A DNA stretch of 64,000 bases from the NCBI GenBank assembly GCA_037367405.1, contig JAZKJV010005750.1:434001-498000 (forward strand), given 5' to 3'. Made by a program: the position numbers and the translations under genes. This document shows positions 34,774-45,653 of this stretch, in pieces. The notes below the pieces were generated by a model. That model did no database searches and had not been told where the DNA came from. It saw nothing but the letters and a program-made list of their open reading frames with translations. The number at the start of each line of letters is the position of its first letter. The stretch's first letter is position 1. The stretch is from Ottelia alismoides. Taxonomy: Eukaryota > Streptophyta > Magnoliopsida > Alismatales > Hydrocharitaceae.

Positions 34774-36165
34774 GGCACAGCGAGGTTAGTTAGGTTTCTC
34801 TTTTGACCTACTATTCTTGGTTGTAAATATCTGTTTACATTTTTTGCCATTCACTTCATTGTTTATATCCACTGCATTCATTTTATATTTTTTCTCATAT
34901 TTGATAATTGTGTTTCTTACACATTCTCTTTTTCTTTTTCTTACGAGGGCCCGTGGAGCGAAGGAGGTGATCATAGGAGAGCCGAATCACCCAAGCGATG
35001 TGGAGGCGGCTTGATTCTTCACCAAGCTGCAGGATAGCGCGAGAAGAGGAGAAAAAGAATTGAAGAGAGAGAGAGTTTTTCTTTTCTACCATTTGAACTC
35101 TTGTAAACGGACATTCATTTGTTGCGAGGCTGTTTCACTAGGTGCCGGTGCACTTGGGGGACCTCACCGGTTATGTTTTCATCGCCTTTATTTTTCTTTA
35201 TTTCCCACGGATTTCGTGAGCTACCTCTTAATTACTTTAATTAATTTGCTTGAGCCAGGTAATTAATTAAGTCCAAATACCCAAAACAAGAAATATTTGT
35301 GTCTATACATTAGAGCGTAATTTGGACTTAGTCAAATTAATTTGTTCTTGCACGTTAATAGAAAGTATCATCTAGGACGGTTCTCTTGCATCATATAGGA
35401 TAGTTTATTTAAATTCTGCGCAGATCACTTGCATGTATAGTGCTGGCGACAAGTACACATCTCTAACCCCTGTATGCATCATTGTTTTTAATCACGCATT
35501 GGCATTTCCGATCTCCATCCTTGTTTTCACGCACATAAGTTAAAAAGGAAATTGGACACTCAGTAGGCGATTCATTGAAAATATTTTAACCAAGTGATAA
35601 CTTCTAAAACCGGGACTGCTAAAGAATGCTCGACCCTAAAAATACAAGGAAAAATCATTGTTTTGAGGAGAGTAACCCCCTCATTGTTTGGTTTGCTTGA
35701 GCGAGAGAGCGACCCACACACTAGGATAGAGACACGCCCGAACTCTTTTCAGACTACTATCTTGGGTTAGTCGTTCTCCAGTGAGGATCTCTCCGGTAGC
35801 CGGTAAAGCGGCCCGTGACGTCCTTAACAGATTGAATTGATCGGGTAGCCGGTAAACGGTCCGCAATTCATACTGGCTAGGAAAGATCTAACTTTAGGAT
35901 TGGGTCAGTCTCCTGAGAGAATTGGGTTCCTAACATCTTGCTTTAACCACTCTGATAGATTGTATTGTCACCAAACTCTAAAATTGATAAGACAATTGAC
36001 CGAACCTTCACGGTCTTCACTTTGAGTTGAGTTGGTGAACCAAGGGTTTGTATTGTGATTGATTGCTTGTGTGCATACTCGATCCTTCTGTGCATTTGTG
36101 CCTTTTTCTCCATATCCTTTGACTTGACCACTTGTGCTCTCCCGATCCCGTCTTTTGTTTCGGAG
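34774..36165 (+). other. E6 untranslated leader
   Basis: No supported gene. The first 300 bases match the E4 leader stub (45335-45632, minus). 35640-36060 matches the E2 leader (10124-10560, minus) closely although the LTRs differ. Confidence 0.7.
35968..36038 (+). other. Conserved leader stem-loop (E6)
   Basis: TCACCAAACTC and GAGTTGGTGA arms around a loop with GACAATTGACCGAACC, near-identical to the E2 structure. Confidence 0.6.
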
Positions 36166-36486
36166 ATGGCCGACTTGAGTTATTTCAATTCGATCTTCGC
36201 AGATACCTCGTACTCTCCAGACGATCCACTTTCTTTTTTCCAGGAGGACTTTCCTCCTGATTGTTGTGCATATCCGTCTCACCCATTATTTCAGGAATCG
36301 GAGGACTTTGATTTTCACCCACCCTCATTCAACCCACTCGATCCTGGGATTTTGGAGTCACCTTTCATGATTTCCACACTTGAGACACTGAACCAGATGA
36401 TGGAGCATATGAATTCAAGGATTAGCATTCTATTTAACATAAATACGAGCCAGAATGCTGCTCCACTATTTGAGGATATGGATTAA
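36166..36486 (+). pseudogene. E6 Gag-like N-terminal stub
   Basis: From ATG 36166 a frame of about 106 residues starts MADLSYFNSIFADTSY, is rich in Asp, Phe, Pro and Ser, and ends with a short amphipathic stretch (ISTLETLNQMMEHMNSRISI). It occupies the gag position and has the N-terminal composition of these Gags, but no Gag core. The phase changes before the protease-like frame. The frame extends upstream to 36055, but that part is leader sequence shared with E2, so I chose 36166. Confidence 0.5.
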
Positions 36487-36605
36487 CTTGAGGATAATCA
36501 TGAGAGCTTGCAATTGCCCAAAATACAAAAAATGAGAAAATTTTAAAAATCCAAAAAGATTCTGGGAGACACATTATTGATTCATTTTATGAAGAGAGGA
36601 CCCAA

Positions 36606-37468
36606 ATGCCCAATCTTTTACCCACACATCTATTCACATCATGTCCCAACCTTGACCTCGAGGATTCCATTATACAGACTGCTCTTGGAAATCCTCATGT
36701 AAATGCTGATTCTGACCTCCTCCCTTGTATGGACGAGGTCCAAAAATTCAAAAAAATGTTGACTGAACCTGAAGTGGTGGCCACCCTTCATGAGATCATT
36801 AAAGCCCCACGTCAACATGCCATGACAGATTTATCTACTCCTCAACACAAGAAGAGAAAGCGAAGGAGAAGATCTGAGCGTCACATCTTGACCATGGCCA
36901 CTGCCTATGCCATCTCTTGCCGTCCGTATTTTAAGAAAGAGAACACTGCCACACCTCTTGTGAGTTGCTCCATATCTGACTATTCTTGTGATAACACTCT
37001 CCTTGACGACAGTTCATCAATCAATATAATACCCTTCTCTTTGGTACAGTCTCTTCATCTTGGGCCTCTCAAGAAAACCAGGATGATAGTTCAATTTGCT
37101 GATGAATCTATCAAGAGGCCGAAGGGTATTCTAGAAAACACTGTCATTCTTATTCAGGGCATGAATTTCACTTCGGATTTTATTGTAATGCCCATGGAGA
37201 CTCCACTCCTGTGGAGCACCCTCCAATCATCCTGGGACAACCTTTCCTCGCCTCTGCGGGAGACGTTATTGATTATGGTTCAGGAGAGATTCGCTTCCGT
37301 TCTGATGAAGGGAGCAATGTGTTGATCACTACACCCACTACTGACCATAAATCTGCATCCCATGAGAGCCCGCCCGTGTTAGCCAATCCCAAGGAATTTG
37401 ACCTAGATGGTAATATCAAAGATTCTTGTATATGTTCGATGATAAGGAAACCCAAGAATTCCTCTTGA
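36606..37468 (+). pseudogene. E6 protease-like domain, frame-broken
   Basis: The first frame (36606 to about 37200) has a basic patch, HKKRKRRRRSERH (about residues 100-112), and the active-site region LLDDSSSINIIP (about 133-144) followed by SIKRPKGI. The second phase (from about 37205) has PPIILGQPFLASAGDVIDYG, completing an Athila-type aspartic protease. The catalytic Asp is present, but Leu-Gly-Ala of the family is replaced by Asp-Ser-Ser. The basic patch could be a nuclear-targeting or RNA-binding segment. One small frameshift near 37200 separates the halves. Confidence 0.72.
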
Positions 37469-38000
37469 AGGAGGAAGACTCGGAAAAGTAGACCTTGGAG
37501 CTCTCCCTTCTGGTATATGGCGATGCATTGATGACATCCGCAGAATTTACACGATAGACACCTTTAGAGCGGAAGGCAGAATCTGAGACTAGACATGACG
37601 TACATGATTCGACTACTTTCACTGATGAGTCTGTTCCTATTCACCCTGATTCAGATGAGACCGATCTGGCCAATTTTGATTTGATTGCTTTTATAATGAA
37701 TTTGGGCCTTTTGATAAAGATGATGATCTAGTAGAGGCTCGCCAGGTTGAAATTGATCCTACTTTTTCTGATAATGATTTCGAGCCATTTTACTTTGATG
37801 TTTGCGAGACTTCACAGGCAGGACATGACCACACTACTTCCAATAACCGATTTAGGCCTGCACAATTTGAAACCGCTGAGGATACATTCTTGGTTGATCC
37901 TACTCAGTTTATGTCTAATGATGATCCCAATATCGACCTACACCTTGTCAAATTCATACCTCAGCGGTCCCGCAAGAAGGTTCGCTTTCGACCTTCTTAA
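37469..38000 (+). pseudogene. E6 acidic C-terminal extension
   Basis: Homologous at DNA level to 29300-29860 of E4. It is rich in Asp, Glu and Phe, with several indels breaking the phase. It ends RKKVRF followed by three residues and TAA at 37998-38000. No known family is recognised. Confidence 0.55.
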
Positions 38001-38047
38001 CCTTTGTACATCCACTCCTCTTGTATATCCTTTCGTTTCACTCTTTT

Positions 38048-40545
38048 TGTTAGCAATGTGAGCCCGAGGCGATCCATTCCGACAATAAATGTTATTGTAA
38101 TAAATGATTTATCAATAAAAGTTATTGATTATGTTTGTTTCACTCCCTTTTCTGATATTGAATGAATGAATGCACTATAAGGTCCCTCTGTACAATATGG
38201 GTTATGTACCACGGCCAACTTGATAATCATACATATGTTGATTCATTGATTGAATCATAGAGGTTGATGCTTGGATGAATATCTAAGGAGTTAGATAGAG
38301 GACTCATCAAGCATCATCAATGATTGACAAGTAGTGATCTCCAGTGAGAGTAGGAGATGGCAATCCTATCTCATTAGGCTGAAATTTGATCGACCTCTTG
38401 ATGCATGTCCTCTGCATGGGAATAGTGATTCGGAGGTATCAGATTAGTTGAGTCAATGAGTTGACTTAACGAGATCGAGATAACCAAATACCTATGATGA
38501 ATACTGTCACGTCACAGGCAGACATCCTCTAACCAGAGACAGATGTATCGCTATATGTCTGAGTGTGTACATTTGGCAGACCAATAGGTTGATGACCTAA
38601 CCAAGGTCTATACACCGGCGAGCTGGTGTGCATGTAAGGGCATATGAGTAATACGATCTCTCAAAGAGATCATACAGGTTCAATTGTGAACTGGGAGACA
38701 TGAGCTCACTCATGAGGTATTGGGGCTGATCAAATTCCATGCATGGTCGTCATGCTTTAGAAGCATGACATGAATTTGAAGGTAAGATATATGCTTTGTG
38801 AAAGCATATGATCTGTACCATATCCCAAGGACCAAGATTGAGAAACTTAGTGATCAGACCATGAAGATGACAGTGTAAAAATGATCTATATCTTCAGGAT
38901 GATCATGAGTCTTCTAGTATGTAGGATGTACAGGTATTGGGAATACATGTGGGTGATTTGAATTTTATAATCATGATGCTTCCATTCCAAGGGAGTGATG
39001 ACACATGTCTGGATTTTAGTGACTCCTCTCATTAGAGAAGTGACCGAATCTTAGTCCATGTACTGGACATTGATGTGAATAAGATTCAGATGCAATGAGA
39101 AGATTAGGGTTGCGGTATTGATTTAATCAAGCATCTATGAGAAGTCCATGGGATCTAGATTTGAGATGTGATCGCAATATCCAAGTCACTATACGTGGAA
39201 CAATACAATCGCCATGTCCTTATCTCCAAGTATCTAAGGAGAAATAACATTATTCGTGAATGGTTCAAGAATAATTCTATAAGATCTAAGCATTGAGAAA
39301 TTGATAATTAAATGTGATTTAATTATCATGATGTATGAGGAATTATCCAATGTAATTAAATGTGATTTAATTATTACGGATAAGAATAATGTGGATAGTA
39401 ATATCCAATTATTCACAATATATTATAAATGTGATTTATAATGTATTAGAGAGAGCTAATTATAATTTATATTTGTAGATTAATTATTAATGTGTATTGG
39501 ATACACATTGTCTAATTAATTGAAAATGTAAATTATATATTGTTTTGGGTTGTGAATGTGATTCACAATTTTCCAATGTCAAGATTACAATATTCCCAAA
39601 ATTAATTGTGAATTATTTTTGGTGAATAAATCCCAACAAAAGTTGTTGGATAAATAATGGAGAAAATCAAGGAGATATGCAATCTCATGGAAATCCATGA
39701 GATTGCCCACCCCACTTGGAAGGTGGTGGGCGGCACCCAATTCCTATATGGAATTGGTGACCGTCCACCCTATTCCATGGGGATGGTTGATCTCCTTTTT
39801 AATCTACTCCTTATTTGATTGATTTAGTTTTAGTATTAATGTATATTTGATTTATCAAATATATTTAATCTAAATTAAATCATAAGTTGTTGGCTTTTTC
39901 CAACAACAATCTTGACCATTGGATTGACATAAATCACTCTCATCCATTGATTTTATATGTCACATGGATTGAGATCCATGGATCCTAAAACCCTATAAAT
40001 AGAGAGGCATACCATGCTCTCTAAAACATGCTATTGGTAGCACATCTCTCTCTCTCTTTCTCCTCACATGCCAACCCTCTCCCTCTCTCTTGGTGACCGA
40101 CCACCAAAGCCCTAGGAGAGGAATTCGTCATCGCCTACGCCACCGCTTCGACGCTCTGCGGTTCTCCGTCTTCTTGGAGTGCTACGCTCATGAAGGAGAC
40201 GTTCGATCTCATACGACGAGATCAGGAGCAACCGTGCTTAGATCATCTTGTTGGATTACGAGGACAATGCGACTCATCCCCGCACTCGCAAGCTGTTTCT
40301 CCGACGATCGGACTTGAGACAGGAGATCTCTTTTTTTCTTAGAGACTCAATCAACCACGCTTCAAGAGGTATTGCATTATACTTGTTGTGGTTATAGATG
40401 AAACGATCCGAGAATCGTTCTTGGATCATGTGGTTTCATCGCATGAAAATTTTAAATTCCGCTGCACCGAACAACTAGTACGACTAGTCGTTCTCCGTCG
40501 TATCCGATACGACGATCACGCTTTCGTGATGCGCTTGAGGATTTT
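38048..40545 (+). mobile_element. Insertion, probable copia-type solo LTR
   Basis: Sequence between two halves of the E6 post-ORF region that are contiguous in E4 (29860-29945). It starts TGTTAGCAATGTGAGCC, contains a TATA box (CTATAAATAG at 39992-40001) followed by a CT-rich leader, and near its end has AAATTCCGCTGCACCGAAC, a form common at the end of Ty1-copia LTRs. The exact right border is unclear: host-like CATATCCTTCACTTTCTTCT appears on both sides in imperfect form, so the target duplication is ambiguous. No coding region is seen. Confidence 0.5.
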
Positions 40546-40608
40546 TCCATATCCTTCACTTTCTTCTCCCGTTTTATCAATCACCCCTTTTTTGTATGTG
40601 TATATATG

Positions 40609-41000
40609 TTATACTTAGGATGTGCTTTATCCTAAGTATAGGGGGTGAATGATTTGTGTCGTTCATATTCATCATGTTCATCACTCTTGTTGTTTCCTAT
40701 ATGTAGGGATACTCTACCCTAAGTATGGGGGGGTGATGTTGTTCATATCGCGTCTTTTCATTTTTGAGTCTGTACATTCTCTTCATCGGTTTTCCCCTTT
40801 TGTACACTCTACTATACTTAGGATTACTTGATCCTAAGTATGGGGGGATCATCAACTTCTCTTCTTTTTATCTTTTCTTTGAGTCGTTGTAGCATAGGAG
40901 TCTTTTCACTTTTCTATACTTAGCACGAGTTATGTCTTCCTTTTTTCGCTCTCTGATCACTATGAGGACATAGTTCGAGCTAAGTATAGGGGGGTGTCGT
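40609..41000 (+). repeat. Array of four hairpins with polypurine-like ends (E6)
   Basis: Same order as in E3 and E4: about 40609-40645, 40698-40732, 40811-40848 and 40914-40998. Confidence 0.8.
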
Positions 41001-42529
41001 ATATATTGTATATATACTTTAGACATAACTCGTACTTTTAAATGCATTTTGGGGGGTTATTTGTATAATTTGTAAAATCCACGTGCGTAGAAAAAATAAA
41101 AAAACAAACAAAACAAAAATACAACAAAAAAAACAAAAAAAAACAAAAAAAAAGCGAAATAAAAAACAAAATAAAAAACCAAAATAGAAAAAACAAACAA
41201 ACAAAAAAAACACAAAAAATACTTGTATATACTTGTATTTTTTTACTAACCCTTTTTCTTTAAAAAAACTACAAAACCAAAATTCTATAAAAACTTGCAT
41301 AATTCAAAAAAAATCTTTCTTTTACATCTGCATTTTCCTCCAAAAATCCATAAAAAGTTCAAAATTAGAAAATTGTTTAAAAAAATGCTCCTTTCATATG
41401 TGCATCATTTCTTTAAAAAAACCCTTTGCATTGTTCATATTTTCTTGCATTTGCACGTGCATTTTTCAGGATAGTATTGACATTTAAACTATATCTAGAA
41501 TAAAATTGAAGAATGGAGCTTAGTTGGACCTTAATCCACTTAATTTTCAGAGGAACTTCACCGAGAAATATGATTTTAGAAGCTTCACGTCTTTGACTTA
41601 ATTCTTTGAGTTCCACATGACAATGTGCAGCGTTTGACTCTTAGTGTCTAACCTGATCTCTTCATTCTGTGTATAAGTCTGGAATAGGGAATCAATTTGT
41701 ACTCTCGCACTATGCACTTAGCTCAACTCAGATGGGATGTTGGAAGACTGTGTGAGTTTCTTTTCTGGTAGCATGGAAATCTAAAGATCGGAGTACGGGT
41801 TGAAATAAAGCTTCGGAAAAGGGATGGACGACTGGGCACAGTTTTTTCTAAGACTCCAAAACATGTACAGAAACAAAAAGATTCTATATCCGTAGTGGAA
41901 CAACAAGATCCAAGCAGAACCACCAAAAATCCAAATACAAAGAAGCCACTACCAAATACGTATCTGACTAAAAAGGTCCAAGCTTCAAGAAAACCTGCAG
42001 ATCTTGGTGGAGACTCGGCTACACTGGCCAGCTTCACAAGGAGAGGTGACTACACTGGCCACCTCCAGTTCTTTTCTCCTTCTTCTAACTTCTCCCCCAA
42101 TTCGATTGTGAACACAGCGCGACAGACCTTAGAAGGAAATACCTGACTCCCCGAGTATGAGTTACTGGAGAGGAGATTTGCATGATAGTCCAGCATTCTG
42201 GATGAGAAGAGCTAAAACCTTTCACACACATGAGTCGATTTTTCAATGTTAATAGGGTATGCTTTAGGAAGAGGATTGATCTAAGATGACTTCTGAGCCG
42301 AAACTGTGACAATGATATGTAGAACTTGAAGGTTGTTGATTTTAAAATTCTAAGTCTCACAGAAGTTCTGACACACTAATGATCCAAAGGTCCGATAGAG
42401 CTCCAAACTACAATTTTATGAAGATAAGTTTAATACTCAATATTGTCCTACTTTCTTTATTTCCCCTTTCTTTTTCTTTTTCTTCACTTATTCTTTCAAA
42501 TAAGTGTTTGCTAAGGGACTAGCAAAGGT
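41001..42529 (+). other. E6 3' non-coding region
   Basis: Includes the (CAAAA)n-like tract (41090-41222) and then about 1 kb collinear with the minus-strand 3' region of E1 (135-1100), with very high identity by eye. A short frame at 41895-42146 is shared with E1; coding status is doubtful. Confidence 0.65.
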
Positions 42530-42543
42530 AAAGCATAGGGGGA
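42530..42543 (+). other. E6 polypurine tract
   Basis: AAAGCATAGGGGGA directly before the TGATGAATC of the 3' LTR. Confidence 0.85.
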
Positions 42544-45327
42544 TGATGAATCTACGATTCACCATCTTTATTCATTTATTTTAGCTTAAAATCTCTTAAA
42601 AAACACCTGCATATAACACTAACTGCATATTCTTACTAACTTACATCTGTGTGTAAATATTATGAATTTCTTACAAATTTTAACCTAAAATAAATAAAGA
42701 AAGAAAGAAAGGAAAAATAAAGAAAATAAAATAAAAAAAGAAGACTGTATACAGGTTGACCCAAACCCCGAGAGAAGGTCAAGACTTAACCTGATCGACC
42801 AGGAATGAAGTAGGGGGAGATAGAGTCCTTAAGCAGAAAATCCAAAAAAATTGTGTGTGTTGTTGTAAATATTCTCACTTATTTTGGGTATATCTGTATA
42901 AAACTGACACTAATTTATTTATGCCTTAATTGACCTCAAATCAAATAACTTTCAAAACCAAAGTTGTAAATAAAAATGTGTTTTAATTAATAAAAATAAT
43001 TGCACAATTAAATCATGTACAGAATAAAAGTAACCACACTTGGAAAAAGCCACTAAGCACTAATTGAAATACCAATTCTGGCTCCATATGAACTCAAATT
43101 GAACCAATCTCACTCCCATTAGATTCTAAATTAAATTATAATTAAAATGACTATGATTTCATAATTTTTGGAGCTACGAGTAAAAAGTAGCTTTTCCGAG
43201 GTGGTTTGTGCAATTTTCCCATGTATTTTGTAAAAATTGTAATTGTATATATTTGTAAATTATTCTTACTAATTATTTAAAATAAAAATAAAAATAAAAA
43301 AAATATTTTTTTTAAAAAAGAAAGAGCTAATTTCCTCATTTACCCTTGTATATAATGTTATATATGTATATAATATATGTATATAGTTGCTATTTTTAAT
43401 TAACCACCATAAAAAATTAAAAAATAACATTTTTTAATTTAAATAAATAAAGTGACGAAAATACAAAAAACTTAGATAATTTGTAAATAGTTTTATCTCT
43501 TTTTATCTTTATCTCATTTCAATTTTCATCTCTCTTATCTCTTCCACCAAAAAATTAAAAAAAAATCAAATTTCATCTCTATCTTTTCTATTTATATGGC
43601 TCCTTCTCCCTCATTCCAAGTTGATCAATCTTTAGAGAGAGGAGCTCGATCTCCAAGAGAAAATTTCATCGAGAATTGTGCCTAGCCTCCGAACCGTCCG
43701 GTGACAGCGAGTCGGCCTTGTCGAGGCGATCACGATCCATTTCCGCTCCTAAGGTGAGATCCACATTTTTTTATCTTAGGTTAATCGTAGTTTATTTCGT
43801 CACATTTTAATTAAATCGTCATTTTATTTCTCTAGATCTTAAAAAAATAACACAATTTTGATCCGCTTCGATTCGATTATTCATTTCACGTTCTTGATCT
43901 CCCCGCATTCTATTTCTACCGTCCACGATCTCTCAACTCTGGTCGCGTACGGTGGCCGGAGATCGGATTCGAATCTCTTATTTCTGCTAGATCCTCGTTC
44001 ATTTTCTTTTCAATTTGTAAATAAATAAAATAATAATAAAAAAACCATGTGTTTTCTTTTCATATCTCACATTTGTTTGCAGGATAATTAAAAAAATAAA
44101 AAAAAATAAAAAAATTATGTTTACATTTCCTATTAAAAAAATTAAAAAACATTTTTTTATTTTATTCATTCCTGTTTACGTTTACAAAAAAATAAAAAAT
44201 AAAAAAATAGCAACAGGCAGCGGGGTCGTCACTCCCCGCCGCCATCCCCCATCTCGCCGAGCACGCGGGTCGCTCCGCCGACCACCCAAGCGGCAGCGCC
44301 GCCCCGCAACCCCTGCGCAGAAGCCTCCACGCGGCCGCCCAACCTTCTGTCGTCAACGCCGCCGCCCACCATCGCCTCAGCCAGCGGCGCTGCGACCACT
44401 ATACCGCTGAAGCCACCAGCTCCAGCCCGTCCGTCGTTGCCCTGTGCGCCCCTCCTCCAGCCGCGTGCAGGCCGCGCTTCACCGCCCAGTTCCAAGGCGA
44501 GACAGGGCCGCGGTGCCGCACCTTCGCCATCTCTTTAGGGCCCCAGCCGCGTGCCCCCTTCAACCGCGCCTCGTGCGATGCCGTCGCGCGTCGTCCTACG
44601 TCAGCCCCCACGAGCAGCTACACCTCCGCGCACCACCATCCTTGGCTGCAGCCACCTGCGGCTCGTGCTCCACCATCGTCCGCGCCGCATGGGCGTGCTC
44701 TACAACCGCCAACCCACCCGCCGTGGGCGAAGATCAAGGGCGGCGCACCTGTGCGCCTCTTGTTTGGCTTAAATGAAGAAACATAGTGCAGGAACCCTAA
44801 AAACATTAAAATATTTGGCGAAATTATACCCAAGCCCCCTGGACGTTCTGAAAACTACAGAAAGGCCCCTGAATAAACTTGGGCAAATTACATCTGAGCC
44901 CCCAGAAGATTCTAAAATTGCAGAAACATCCCTCCTCAGTTCAGCACATGCAACGCACACCCTTCAGTGGGTAATTTTCACTTTCCACCTGCATATTTAT
45001 TTCTTGTTCTATTTTCATGCAAAAACTTTCAATTCTTTGCTCGTAAGTCTCTGTTATCCAGGTTACTAATTTGCATGATTTTTCTATTGGAATAAATGTT
45101 TTTATTAGTCCAAAAATTCTCAAAAAAAAACTTAGACTCATGTAGTGTGCATCTTCGTTGCATAAAAATTTCATTTCATTTTGTCATCATTTATTAGTAT
45201 TAAAAAATCAAAAACATGTCATTTTTCCCTGTTTGAAATTCAAAAATTCATAAAAATTCGAAAATAACCCCAAAAATTCCAACGAAATTAGGGTAGTTTT
45301 ATTTCATTGTCTTTTAATTGGTGTAAA
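42544..45327 (+). repeat. E6 3' LTR, proximal part
   Basis: Collinear with 31111 to about 34005 of the 5' LTR, then stops abruptly after TTTTAATTGGTGT. It includes the TATA box (43588-43597) and the conserved AAGGTGAGATCC near 43750. Confidence 0.85.
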
Positions 45328-45338
45328 AATTTCATTTC
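45328..45338. other. Right breakpoint of the 16.4-kb inversion
   Basis: Plus-strand E6 LTR sequence meets minus-strand E4 leader sequence. The leader match with E6 35040-35070 fails at about the same base. Confidence 0.65.
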
Positions 45339-45632
45339 GTCTCCTTCAATTCTTCTTCTCCTCTCACGTTATCCTACGACTTGGTGAAGAATCAAGCCTC
45401 CTCCGCTTCGCTTGGGTGCTTCGACTCTCCTAGGATCACCTCCTTTGCTTCGCGAGCCCTCACAAGAAAAAGAAAGAGAGAATCTGTAAGAAACTTAATT
45501 ATAAAAATATGAGCACAAATAATGAAATGAATGCAGTGGATATGAACAATGGAGTGAATGACAAAATGTACACAGATATTTACAACCAAGAATAACAGGT
45601 CAAAAGAGAAACCTAACTACCCTCGATGTGCC
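45335..45632 (-). other. E4 leader stub
   Basis: The first 300 bases after the E4 PBS, homologous to 34774-35065 of E6 on the opposite strand. No gene seen. Confidence 0.7.
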
Positions 45633-45650
45633 TCCCCGGTAACGTCGCCA
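45633..45650 (-). other. E4 primer-binding site
   Basis: The minus strand reads TGGCGACGTTACCGGGGA, two differences from the perfect tRNA-Asp-type site. Confidence 0.85.
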
Positions 45651-45653
45651 TTT

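Larger units (their letters stand above)
31111..45327 (+). mobile_element. E6: non-autonomous Athila-like element inside E4
   Basis: Plus strand: 5' LTR 31111-34752, decayed PBS 34756-34773, leader, Gag-like stub, protease-like and acidic frames, hairpin array, 3' region, polypurine tract 42530-42543 and 3' LTR start 42544. The 3' LTR's distal quarter lies at 26994-28948 on the other strand. It lacks Gag core, reverse transcriptase, RNase H and integrase. A copia-type LTR (38048-40545) interrupts it. Confidence 0.82.
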
